Below, one piece after another: positions 46,074 to 57,120 of a stretch of DNA of 64,000 bases (its first letter is position 1; each line of letters opens with the position of its first letter). The DNA comes from Bromus sterilis (Eukaryota; Streptophyta; Magnoliopsida; Poales; Poaceae), in assembly GCA_950022295.1 (NCBI GenBank), contig OX465596.1:214055501-214119500 (forward strand), given 5' to 3'. A program made the translations under genes and the position numbers. The notes under the pieces were generated by a model. The model saw only the letters and a program-made list of their open reading frames with translations, was not told where the DNA came from and ran no database searches.

Positions 46074-49000
46074 TGTCGGGACCCGGAATATGCGTATGTA
46101 ATTCCAGTCACGATGCAATCACATGAAGATCCGAGAGCCGTACCCACTTGTCTAAGCAGACAAGGCCAAGCACAGAACACTCTCGGAAAGCATCGAACGT
46201 GAGGGGAATCCCATCCAGGCCGGGTGATCAACTGAGATGGGTCCTCATCATCCGCTCACAAGTCTAAATGCTTATGGGTGGTGAATCCCATACTCATAGA
46301 CAAGTCGCCTCAACCATGTTATCGATTGAATCCTAACTCTTACATAGACTTACTCCAGCCCGATCACTTAGTCGGGGTCTAGGGCAGGCTCGATCATACA
46401 ACAAAGTGTGCACGTGACAGAGTCACGAGCAATCGCATCGCGATGCCCCAGGCTGCGCACATCTAAGGGCCAATTGGTGTAGAAAAGACCGCCAGCCAGA
46501 TCACAACTAATGTCTCGAAAACCCATGCTAAGACATGCATGTCATAAACATACACGCAGCACACATGCCTAGTATGAACATCAGGTATCATCACATAACT
46601 CTACAAAGTGTACCTTTATTTCCTTACACATAGAGCATACAAAGATCACATGTCTGTGATCATCATTACATCATACAACGGAAGCAAATTAGGTCTGAGT
46701 ACAGACAAGATTAACAAATGGCTTAGACAAGCCTTGTACAACAAACATGCCCTTCCACGAGGGACCAGACTGCTGTCTGGAACTATACTAGCTTAGTCAA
46801 CGTCGAGCTTCAGGAAGGTGACTCCATCGGGGTCTGGGTTTCCATCTAAAACATAGAATAAGCAAACGTGAGTACAAAGTCGTACTCAGCAAGACTTACA
46901 TCAGAAATAAACTACTCATGCTCAAGTTTCAAGGTAAAGGGAGGTGGGGTTTCATCATGCAGAAGTGCCAGCTTTGACTTGGCTAGTCCTGTTCTACGAG
47001 TACCATACTTGAGGTAAGATGCGTACACGAGTCCACTACCAAGTCTCCAATCAATACACCACTATGGTTACTTCCTCGACTTCCCCACGAGGAAGCACAC
47101 CACAACACTCACGCTTATCTTACGAGTTTTAGAAGTATCCATTCAGGTTGTCTAATAATCAGGTACAGGTTCCAAGTAGTCCATGACCGCGGACGCGGCT
47201 ATTCGAATAGTTTTGTTAACCTTTAAAGGGTGTAAACTACACACACATGACCATCGGTTACCGCCTTTTGCTCGCCACCGTTCAAGAGGTGACAGCGAGG
47301 ATGTCAACCACGAAACTTCGCTCACAACCGATCTATTCCAGGAGTCGACTATCTGAGTTGCCTCCGCTCGAGAGCCTGGCCGGATCAACGAAACGGACTC
47401 AAACAATGCAAGTGACCGAGACGCCACCTTTGGAAGATGGTTTTCCTGCCTCACAGGTGCACCCACATATCTATATGATGCAACCATTCCTTCATTCTTT
47501 TTCTATGCACATGCCAAATGGAAAGCCCGAACTAATGTGACTCCTGTACGTCAACACGGATCAAGGTACTTGGCCTAGAGGGGTTAATGAGCCCAATGTG
47601 TGGTTGTACTCTTTGTCTTGGATTACCATACAAGAACTCGGTGCTTAAGGCGGTGTTCAACGAGACAACCCACTGTGTACTCCTACACAGCCTCTCATCG
47701 TTCACCTTGTATTAGGGTGGATTCACCAACACGTTATCATCAGCATCACTGTGATCATCCATCCCGACTCACAAACAATGTAACCTCATTGTATCACTAA
47801 GAAGCAATAAGCAGTAACAGTTGTAGGGGCCACATGGTCATCATTCAACTCCTATATCTGCTAGGATTGTGGTTTGCTTAATACGGTGACAAAATGATAG
47901 GTCATGCATCGAAATGGGTTCAACTATGCGAAAGAACGTGTCTCGGTGATCTCCTAAACATGCATAAGACAGACTAAGAGGGAAGTGAGATTTTATAGAT
48001 CTGATCAATGGGGGTTTGCTTGCCTTGCTGACGAGGTTCGGTACGGTGTCTTCAACAAAGGGGGTGGCCTCCGGTTCCGGCTCCACTTCTATCGAGCAAA
48101 CATCACAAACATTGCAATCAATATAATGTACAATGCACAATCACATGGTCAAGTTGTAGAACATGATGTACATGGTACTGATGTGTTGACAATTCCATTT
48201 AATTGAAGTGTATTGCAAAAGAATTGCAAATTCAAACTACAAATTTGAATTCAAATTAAGCCATATGCAAACTTGTTAATGTTGCCCCATTTTAAAATGG
48301 TCAAACATGAAAAAAATATTCCATATTCTTAATCCTTGCATTTTTCTGATAATTTTTCATATATTAATTGTTAATTTTGGAGTTAAAATGAATATTCTTT
48401 GATTTATTGAAGTTTAATTGATTTTCTGTCTTTTTCTGTATTTCTAATAATTCAAAATTCTACTTACTGCGTCAGCATGACATCATGATGACGTAGGGGG
48501 GCCTCTGACCAGAGGGACCCACTGGTCAGCCTCTCTTGGGTTAATCCCCGTTTTAATTTAATTAAGCAGAGGGTTAGGGGGCCTGGCCCCACTGTCAATC
48601 TCAGGTGGGGTTGATTAGGGGGTGGGGTTTACCCTAATTGGTCGGGGTTGTCGCCGGTGAGCTCTGGGACGGCGGCTCCTTGCCAAAACTTCGCCGGAAT
48701 GCGGTTTCGGGCACGGGGAGGGTAAAGGAGGGCACGGGCGTGTGTCTCATCGTCGTCCGCATCGCGTGGTGCCAGCAGGGGGTCACGGGAAGCTTCAGGG
48801 CCACGACTACGACGACGGGCGCGGCGGACGGAGACGGAGCACGACGGCGATGGCGATTTCGGGCACCAAATCGCGCGTGGAGAGAGGGGAAAGAAGCGTA
48901 TGCTCACCCCGATCTTGCTGGTGAGGAAGGCGTGGCTGGGGAAGGCGCGGTGGCGACGTAATCAACTGCGAGCTCCCGCGGCTCCGACGAGATGGCGACG

Positions 49001-49858
49001 GCGATTCTGGTGGCTGCAGGTCGAGGAGGTTCGCGATCCGTTGCACGGCGACGTAGACGATGGCGTTGGATCTCCTGTACAAGGTTGTAGGGGCTCGGGT
49101 ACTCGTCGGCCGCGAGTAACCAAGGCGGCGCTCTACGGCGGCTTTCGGACGGTGGCAAAATCGAGCGAGAGAGAGCACGAGAGAGAGACAGAGGAGGGGT
49201 AATGGACACGGGGCTTCGAGGCGGTCTCCACGGCGAGGAGATAGGGCACGGGGAGCTTCTGCGTGGCCTCGCCGGCGTCGGCGGCCATGGCATGCACGCC
49301 ACCGTGCTTCTTGGCTCGGTGGGGAGGAAGGCGGCAAGAGGAGGGGGGTGGGCCTAGGCTGGCTGGGCTGTGGGGGGATGAGTTGGGCCATTTGCCAAGT
49401 AGGCCTTTCTTTCTTTTCTTTCTGTTTTTTTTTATTTCTCCTGACATTTTTTCTGTTTTGATAAAAAAAAATACCAAAACATTTTATAAAATCCCCAAAT
49501 TATTTATATGGACTTACATGGCATAACACTAGCCAATCCCAAGGTTTGAAGATTTTTGAAATTCAACTTATTTGACTTTCAATTCAAATAGGGTTTTTAT
49601 TTAACTTCCAAGCCCTGTTTGGAATATTTGAAAAATCATGGTGCATGCAGTGGAACCCACTTCACTTTATATGTGATCATGCATATTTAAGACTTTTCAA
49701 AAATACAAGAGGAATTTTTTTGAAGAAATTTTTATCTGGCCATTTGAATTAATTTCTCAGGGCTTTCTGCTTTCCCCATTTTGGATTTCCTTTGAAATTT
49801 TTACATGATGCAAGGGACTAAACCAACCCTAGCACATACCTAACTTGGGGGTGTGACA
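46074..49858 (-). repeat. Element B 5' LTR (3785 bp)
   Basis: On the minus strand it starts TGTCACACCCCC at 49858 and ends CCGGGTCCCGACA at 46074. It aligns with 18742-22523 throughout with scattered changes (for example TGTCACAACC versus TGTCACACCC at the start). Its GC-rich block is at 48650-49390. Confidence 0.9.
46615..46620 (-). terminator. Polyadenylation signal in B 5' LTR
   Basis: TTTATT on the plus strand is AATAAA on the element strand and is conserved with 19283-19288. Confidence 0.45.
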
Positions 49859-50641
49859 CGTGTCCACGTTATGGACGACTTGAGACCTACTCCTTGTTCA
49901 TAGACAACAAAAACTGAGATAATCTTAATATAACTTGATCAACGTGTGTGTGCCTTGACTGCTTCTTCTTCGTCGGGATGCGAAGAGGAGGACAAGGATA
50001 GGATAGGTGTTATGTTTGCGTAAGTAGCTGATAACAAGACTTGTTGGAGGCGATTCCTCATCGAATGCTTGGCTTCTTACCTTACTCTCTAGATCGTTAG
50101 CCACTTCATAAATGCTAGTGCGGCAGCAACCTCACCACTTACCCCATCCTTACCGTAAACTACAAGTTGTCCTAGAATGACGAGTGATGAAGTCCTTGCT
50201 GGGTCAGATGACCACTACAGTTGGATGCTGAGTACTTCTGTACTCATGATACTACCCCCAAACTCTTTTCAGGGTTCTTGATCGACAATAGGTATGGTGA
50301 TCGACGTTTCACGTGGAGACTCGACGACGACTAGTTAGGCGGATCCCGGCGGAGGGCCTGGACCCGTGTGGTTATGGGATCGATGTTTTTCTCTTTGCCA
50401 CTAGGCATTTGATTGTAGTCTGTACTCAGACATGTATCTTCCGCTGCTGTATTGTATTTAAGGCAGTTGTATGCCGATTGTATGAGATGTTGTATCCTTG
50501 TATCTGTAATGTTGTGATATCATGTTGGAAATCCGGGGCATATGACTTCGTCATATGTCGCGGTGGACCGATATGTGCTTCGCCCCCGGATCTGGATGGA
50601 AACATCTAGATCTGGAACAGTACCGCATATCGGGCCTTACA
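49859..50641 (+). repeat. Element D 5' LTR, piece 3 of 3
   Basis: It resumes D LTR sequence at CGTGTCCACG, matching the 3' LTR from about 54427 to 55210, and ends GGGCCTTACA. The frame at 50313-50609 has a partly matching frame in the 3' LTR but no recognisable product. Confidence 0.87.
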
Positions 50642-50644
50642 ACT

Positions 50645-50656
50645 TGGTATCAGAGC
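50645..50656 (+). other. Element D primer binding site (initiator Met tRNA)
   Basis: TGGTATCAGAGC starts 3 nt after the LTR end CTTACA. The same primer type as A and B supports D as Gypsy-like. Confidence 0.9.
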
Positions 50657-51245
50657 CTTACCAACCGTAGGATCCCCTCTCTGGCCGAAGTCGAGTCTAG
50701 ACAAAAACTATTTTGTAGTTACTAAGTTAGTTATCGGAGAGTACGAATCTTTTTACTCCTTACCCTTGCTCTGGTCAGGACAAGTGTCGTAAGTGCTTTA
50801 ACTCTCGACTTATCCCCTTTCAAACTTTAGGATCTCGAGTAAGTGGAGTTTCGGAACCGTTACAATGCCCTGCTTGCAGCGTATTGTCTCGATTCCGATC
50901 CCAGGTTTGGGAAATCCTGTAGTACCTTTAGTTCTTCGAATTCAGGTTAAATATCTTGGTCATCCGTTGACTTCATTCCTCTTGCCCAGTATCCTCATGA
51001 TTTGAGTGAGAGTACTTCCCTTGATCGTCGCCTTGAAGTGTCGCTCTTCCTCTTGACACTGACGGGTTTTTTTTTCCGACGATGTCGTCTCTCTAAGGAA
51101 ATTTATCTCAACTGAAGTTCGACGTCGACATGGAGCAGAGTCCCTTGTTGGTGGTGTTGAAGATTGTCGACTCTCTTTTCTCTCCCCCCTCTCCCCCGGA
51201 TCGTCCAGGATCTCGGGACGAGATCCCTTGTTGGTGGTATTGTAT
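50657..51245 (+). other. Element D residual interior, non-coding
   Basis: These 589 bp carry no gag-pol motif in any frame. The start looks like a leader (GGCCGAAGTCGAG, also seen in A's leader region), and the last part contains CTCGGGACGAGAT, which in A and B lies just before the purine tract and 3' LTR. So leader and 3' end are joined directly, consistent with loss of everything between. Confidence 0.75.
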
Positions 51246-54200
51246 TGTAACAGCCCAGATTTCACAAAAATTAAAAATTTTGTTTTCGGTGTGAATTGTT
51301 TGATTGTCTGATTTGTTTGCGGTGTTTGCATCCCCGATTTATCGATCGGTGATTATTTTCCCCCCTCTTATCTTGTAACGGACGGAGACTAACCCTTGCC
51401 ACCCTGACACTCGACCTTTGCGGCACCGGGTTTCACCCGATCTCCGTCGCAGCCTTCGGTACAAGACCAGCCTTCACCCTCGGTGCGGAAAAAACCCCCA
51501 TTTTATTTTAAATGGGTTATTTTATCGGGGTGCTCGACGTTCTCTTTGGGTGTTAAACGATGTAGACGACGTCAGTTCGATGCTTTGAGGCAGTGTTTTG
51601 AATTTCGCGTGTTTCTGACTTCGTCGGGTAGGTGAACGTTCGGATGTGCCAGGCATAGTAGCCGATGTAATCCGAGGGGCGTATTTAAAAAAAATGTTCT
51701 GCGCGCTATTAGCTGGACCCCCAGACTCCCCTCTTATCTTCGGATTCTAGCCCACCCGAAAAACCGGACCCAAACGGGCCATTTTATGGCCCAAAAGAAC
51801 CCCAAACAGCCACCTACTATAAATAGTAGGTGTTGCCTACCAAATCTGGGCAAACCCTAGACAACCTCCTCTCTTTCCGCGCCTCACCAACCAACCACCG
51901 CCACCTTGCAGCACTTGCTTCCCCCATGCCAGATCCAGCCGATCTAATCTGAGCCGTCGGATCTAGAACGGAGGGCTCCAGTTCGGCCACGTCACCAGTT
52001 GCAGTGTCCCTCCCATGGTGAGCTCCTCACCGCCCGAGCCGCCTCGTCCCCGAGCACCTCCACTCCCCGGTGAGCCACCCCTGCTCCGGCCTCCTCCTCA
52101 GTCTCCTCCCTCGCCCTGCGCTCTGCCTTCCCCCTCTCCTTCCTCGCCCTCTTCCCTCTCTCTAACCCCGGCTCCTTCTCCTCCTCCCAGCCAAGAACGG
52201 AGCCGCCAGGACCGGCCATGGACGCCCCCGAAGCTAGTCGTGCCGCCCCGGGCTAGTCGCCGGCGACCAGCCTCGCCGAATCCGGCCCCGCGCCATCGCA
52301 TCTGCCCGTCCTCGTCAACATCTGCGCCTCCTAGCCCGCGGGAGCCGTGGACACCGAGAGCTCGCCGCCGCGTCGCCAAGACCCAGCCGTGTCCGCCCCT
52401 GCACGCCGGTGACTTGGATCCCGACCGCGTGCCTCGGATCCACTCCCCGCACCCCGGATCAGCCGTCTTTTCTCCCTGGACGTCCCCTGCGTCGAGCCCT
52501 CGCCGGAGCATCGTCTGCCGCCGGCGGCCTTCCATTGATCGGGAGGATCCCGATCGAGACGAGCACGCCTTCTCGCCCGCTCGCTCGTGGTGGGCTAGCG
52601 TGGCCTGCACCGCGACCTGGGCCACAACTGGCAAGAGCGGCCCAACGCCCCCGCTAGCCTTGGCTCAGCCCAGCAAGGTGAGCGGCCCAGCCGCCCCTTC
52701 TGTTTTTTTTTCTTTTGTTTTTTTTTGTGTTGTTGGGCTTGGTCAGTAGCAGATTCGGCCCAGAGGGGCTTTGTATTTTTTTTCCTCTGATTATTTATTA
52801 TTTTGGCAGATTATTGTTAGTATTTTGCGATGCCCGTATGTTTTAAACGGTAGCTCGGATCGCAACGCGTAAAACATGAAACTTGCTTAGAATTGTGTCT
52901 AGTTTAATAAAATGTGCTAGTTTGCTATGTTTGACAATGTTCACATGTTGTTTTACTGCTAATTACAACTGCTTGCCACTGTAAATTGTAATTGCTACAA
53001 CTTTTTAACCGTTGCTCCGATTAAAATGTTTCTTATATGTAACTTGACTAGAATTGCATGTAGATTGTGTTTATGCTGATCTTGCTTGCTAATAAAAATA
53101 ATAAAATATGTTTAGGAGTAAAACAGTACCAAATGCAATAAATATTGTGGGGTTCTTAATAGTTTCCATGTATAGGTTTTACCCCCCACTTAAAGTGACT
53201 AGATTAGATTGTTTATTTATGCTTCACCCCTTGTCATGCTTCTATGCTTTTCCATGTTAACAACCTTGTTGATCACCTGTAGCTAAACAACTTGAACCAC
53301 CGTAAACGTGTGGTATCGTCGTGTGTGACGAGTACTCCACTTAACCTGTTAGTAACCACTTCCGACGATATACGCGATCGTTGCGTTGTCTCGTGTTTCC
53401 TTCTTGTTGATGCTTGCTCGTGTTTGCTTCGTAGTAATAGATGCTTGCTTGTTGATTGCTTTCCAGTGTTAACCGTCTTGTGTGCTTCCGCGGGTACCTT
53501 CGGAGACGATGCGAGCTTGCGATCAACTACACCTTCGGAACCCGACTTATCAACAGGCAAGGACTATACATTACTTATGATCCATTCTATTTCAACCAGC
53601 GGTTTGCATGCTAGTCTAGGTTAGGTTCGATGTTTGATCCTACTACATGTTTACAGCCTCTTTCAAACCGATACATCCATGTCCCCTCCCAGCAAACCAT
53701 GTACTGCTATGTTACTATTGCTCGTTGCTCATCCCCTGCTTAGTATGCATGCTTAGGATGCTACGATGTTACCCTGTTACTACTTGGTTTGGGCTATCAC
53801 ATTATTATATTGTTGTTGATGATATGATTATTATAATGTTGACTATATTCGACAAAGGATGGAAGGTCTAGGCTATCCCGCCCCGACGCTTTGTTCCATT
53901 CGAGTCACCTAGGATCCGAGTTCCGGGTATTGGTTTTAAGACTGAGCGTGCCTAACCGTGTGTGCGATTTTATGGGGTCCCCTTTTCTTACCTACCTAGC
54001 TTCAAACATTTCTAGTGGTGGCCCAAGCTGATTTACCATTTGAAAACCGTGTGTGTATCCGTTGGGTCGCTCCTGGCAGATATTCTGTAAAACAACTTGG
54101 GCCAGCGGAGACATGGTTTCTTTGTTGGTCCACCCTACGGAGCTAGGGGGTTGTCCACATCTGTTTCGGCAACTAACCCGACCTCGTCCAGACGGTAGAG

Positions 54201-55210
54201 GCCGATTCGAGAGCGCGGCCGACTTTTGAGTTGGATGTCGACTCACCGGGGGCCACCCGGATTTGTGCGTTGTTAGTTAGAGGGACCAGTCGTTCCGGAT
54301 CTCTTGGGACTAAATCATAAAATGGTTGCCTATCATGGGTAGAAACTGAGAGAGATGGGCGTGCGTGCGGAGCCGTGTAATGGGCAGTTGGTACACCCCT
54401 ACAGGATTAAATCTTTTCGAGAAGCCGTGTCCACGGTTATGGACGACTTGAGACCTACTCCTTGTTCATAGACAACAACAACTGAGATAATCTTAATATA
54501 ACTTGATCAACGTGTTTGTGCCTTGACTGCTTCTTCTTCGTCAGGATGCGAAGAGGAGGACAAGGATAGGATAGGTGTTATGTTTGCGTAAGTAGCTGAT
54601 AGCAAGACTTGTTGGAGGCGATTCCTCATCGAATGCTTGGCTTCTTACCTTACTCTCTAGATCGTTAGCCACTTCATAAATGCTAGTGCGGCAGCAACCT
54701 CACCACTTACCCCATCCTTACCTTAGACTACTAGTTGTCCTAGAATGACGAGTGATGAAGTCCTTGCTGGGTCAGATGACCACTACAGTTGGATGCTGAG
54801 TACTTCTGTACTCATGATACTACCCCCAAACTCTTTTCAGGGTTCTTGATCGACAACAGGTATGGTGATCGACGTTTCACGTGGAGACTCGACGATGACT
54901 AGTTAGGCGGATCCCGTCGGAGGGCCTGGACCCGTGTGGTTATGGGATCGATGTTTTTCTCTTTGCCACTAGGCATTTGATTGTAGTCTGTACTCAGACA
55001 TCTATCTTCCGCTGTTGTATTGTATTTAAGGCAGTTGTATGTCGATTGTATCAGATGTTGTATCCTTGTATATGTAATGTTGTGATATCATGTTGGAAAT
55101 CCGGGGCATATGACTTCGTCATATGTCGCGGTGGGACCGATATGTGCTTCGTCCCCGGATCTGGATGGAAACATCTAGATTTGGAACAGTATCGCATATC
55201 GGGCCTTACA
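51246..55210 (+). repeat. Element D 3' LTR (3965 bp, uninterrupted)
   Basis: It starts TGTAACAGCCC and ends GGGCCTTACA. It is the reference copy that allowed the three pieces of the 5' LTR to be placed. It contains a TATA box at 51818-51825 and a GC-rich block at 51880-52680. The 244-codon frame at 52015-52749 mirrors 3841-4569 and is rejected as a gene. Confidence 0.9.
51818..51825 (+). promoter_or_regulatory. TATA box in D 3' LTR
   Basis: TATAAATA lies within the conserved 18-bp palindrome 51813-51830, exactly as at 3636-3653. In a 3' LTR it could start transcription outward into flanking DNA. Confidence 0.55.
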
Positions 55211-55443
55211 ACACCTATCATGAATATTGTACCATCTCTTTGTATTAGGTGTGTTGGGGACACAAGAGACTTCTTGTACCTTAATTGCAGGGTTGCTTGA
55301 GAGAGACTATCTCCAACCTCTACCTCCCTGAGTTCGATAAACCTTAGGTCTTCCACTTGAGGGAAATTTTACATCATCCTACAAACCTCTGCGCTTGGAG
55401 GCCCAACATAGTCTACAAGAATAGGAGCGTGTAGTAGACATCA
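55211..55443 (+). repeat. Athila-like LTR, right part (tail)
   Basis: This continues the LTR broken at 3083. It has the block 'gtgttggggacacaagagac', the 'gagttcgataaaccttagg' block and the terminal 'gtgtagtagacatca', known to me as the usual 3' end of Triticeae Athila-type LTRs. A few tens of bases expected from the family appear to be missing at the D insertion point. Confidence 0.6.
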
Positions 55444-55455
55444 AGCTATTTCTGG
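55377..55455 (+). repeat. Direct repeat, copy 1 (LTR end)
   Basis: This 79-bp LTR end (TCCTACAAACCTCTGC to TATTTCTGG) is repeated at 56059-56136 with several mismatches, so the LTR end occurs twice around a 603-bp insert. Confidence 0.8.
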
Positions 55456-56058
55456 GAAGCTTACAGACCAACAGCTAAACAGGCTAAACGAAATAGGGAT
55501 AGGTCAAGGAGGTAGTCGCCAGCATCGGAATAAGCATCTGAGTACACTCCACAAAATCTCAGTCGAGGACACCTTGGCATCCGCAGAGACCACCGAGTAA
55601 GGCCACAACCCTCCCGCCGTGACTGGAAAGGCGCCGAACGGTTAGACGACATAAAGCTCACCCTAGAGCTTGGAAGCACACCGGTGACCTTAGTGGCGAG
55701 AAAGATGAACCCAAATCTCCATTGTGATTAGACATCCATCCACCACCTCTCCGGTGTCCGCCGTCAAACCGAAGTGTGATAAGAAAGAACGTGAAGCCGC
55801 GGAGCAAGGACCGGCGAAGAAGAACACACCGCAAGGTGATAGAGTAAGAACCGATAGTAGCCACCTAATTCTCCTTCGAAGAGAATCACCCTCACGCTGC
55901 CAGGAAGGGGAGCGACAACGCATAATCGCCGCCGACCACAAGGGGAACCCAAAGCAAGGAGCAAGGGGGGTGCGGGAGTCGACCTCGACGAGGCCTATAA
56001 GAAGGGAAACGGTTCCACCGGCATTGCCAACATCGTGACTTCCAGAAATTTGTTGTTC
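55456..56058. other. 603-bp segment of unknown origin between LTR-end repeats
   Basis: It is moderately GC-rich with no motif I recognise. The longest frame, 55690-56076 on the minus strand, has no recognisable domain. The segment is flanked by the repeats at 55377-55455 and 56059-56136, so it may be captured DNA, a template-switch product or part of another element. I see no terminal inverted repeat and no poly-A tail. Confidence 0.5.
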
Positions 56059-56136
56059 TCCTAAAAACCTCTGCACTTGGAGGCCAAGATAGTCTACAAG
56101 AATAGAAGTGTGTAGTAGACATCAAGCTATTTCTGG
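56059..56136 (+). repeat. Direct repeat, copy 2 (LTR end)
   Basis: Second copy of the LTR end. It leads directly into the primer-site-like sequence at 56134, so this copy is the one in normal position relative to an element interior. Confidence 0.8.
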
Positions 56137-56151
56137 CGCCGTTGACAGGGA
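56134..56151 (+). other. Degenerate primer binding site (tRNA-Asp type)
   Basis: TGGCGCCGTTGACAGGGA resembles the complement of the plant tRNA-Asp 3' end, which is the primer site of Athila-type elements, with two substitutions in the GACAGG part. It lies about 10 nt after the LTR end. Confidence 0.6.
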
Positions 56152-57120
56152 AGTTAGGTAAGTGGCACTCACACTCCTGGAATGAAGCTATTTCTTGCGG
56201 GAGGCGAGTGCTTGAAGGTATATCTTTAGAACTGTCAATTACATTTATTTATTTATTTATTTATTTTATTTTCACTAGTTGGGCTTATACAAAAATGAGA
56301 GAGCTTTATGAGCTCTATCTTGATTTAGGACATGAAGTGTTTGAAGAGAAAACTAAAACCTATGGAACTTTATTTGCATAGTCTTCATGATTGCAAAGTT
56401 ACTAGTATGTCTTCTTTGAATAACTTTGATTCTAATGATATGAAAAGCCATAAGCTTGGGGATGTTATGTTTGATGAATATGATATTGTTCGCCCCCCAA
56501 GTTTTGATGAGAATATTTGCTATGATGATACCTTGCCTTCTATATATGATGATTATAATGATGAATGTGATATTTTTAGTCCACCTACTATTGAGGAGGA
56601 AATTTATTAATATTATAATCGATTATTGTGATGAAACTTATTCTATAAAGAATTATTTTTTGTATGTGGATCATGGTAAGAATGATTTATGTGATAGCTA
56701 TTTTGTTGAATTTTCTCCCATTATTATTAATGAGAACGGTTTTTCTTATGTGGAGAGTAATAAATTCTCCATGCTTGTAGATCATGGTAAGGATGTTTTA
56801 TGTGATACTTATATTGTGGAGTTTATTCATGTTGCTACTGAAATTTATTATGAGAGAGGGATCTAAGGTTTCACTTATCTCAATAATATTAAACTTCCTC
56901 TCTTTATATTGAAATTTTTGAAGTTGTACTTGATTTGCCTTCCTATGCTAGTTGCTTTGTGCTTCAATGAATTATTTTCTTGCAATATGCCGATGCATAA
57001 GAAGCATGTTAGACTTAAATGTGTTTCATACTTGCTTCTTTATGCTCTCTTTTATTGTGCTTCAATTCTTATTCTTATGTGAGCATCTTTTGCAATCTTC
57101 TTGCCTAGCTAAAAGGCATT
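56152..57120 (+). pseudogene. Truncated Athila-like element interior
   Basis: An AT-rich interior with no gag-pol. It contains a (TTTA)n run at 56243-56272 and short acidic frames: 56332-56610 (92 codons, rich in Asp, Glu and Tyr, with DEYDIV and EEEIY) and a continuation in other frames to about 56866 with repeated 'VDHGK(D/N)..CD' units. Similar degenerate acidic reading frames occur in non-autonomous Athila-like Triticeae elements. The interior breaks off near 57120 without a purine tract. No function is proposed. Confidence 0.45.
56243..56272 (+). repeat. TTTA microsatellite
   Basis: About seven TTTA-type repeats, slightly interrupted at the right end (ATTTTATTTT). Confidence 0.8.

Larger units (their letters stand above)
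18742..49858 (-). mobile_element. Element B: Ty3/Gypsy chromovirus related to A, expanded by solo LTR C and a tandem array
   Basis: On the minus strand B has a 5' LTR (46074-49858), a primer site, a leader, gag (split), protease, RT, RNase H, integrase, a chromodomain, a purine-rich tract and a 3' LTR (18742-22523). Protein similarity to A is high throughout, and LTR ends are alike (TGTCAC... and ...CCGACA). Its interior is enlarged by the LTR C insertion in gag and a fourfold tandem amplification. The flanks are CTAGT and CGTGT, a degraded duplication. Gag and pol carry several stops and frameshifts, so B is inactive. Confidence 0.9.
3084..55210 (+). mobile_element. Element D: Gypsy-like LTR retrotransposon with almost no interior, host to A and B
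   Basis: The two LTRs are recognisable as the same sequence. The 3' copy is continuous (51246-55210, 3965 bp). The 5' copy survives in three pieces (3084-6223, 18704-18741, 49859-50641) that add up to about 3.95 kb once target duplications are removed. The LTRs start TGTAA and end CTTACA. A primer binding site follows the 5' LTR, and only 604 bp separate the LTRs, with no coding capacity. D therefore either lost its interior by deletion or belongs to a non-autonomous long-LTR family. No matching 5-bp target duplication was found (CTTGT on the left, ACACC on the right). Confidence 0.85.

Noticed and set aside
55690..56076. 128-codon minus-strand frame in the 603-bp insert
   Set aside because: No recognisable motif, overlapping frames on both strands, and it extends into the LTR-end repeat.
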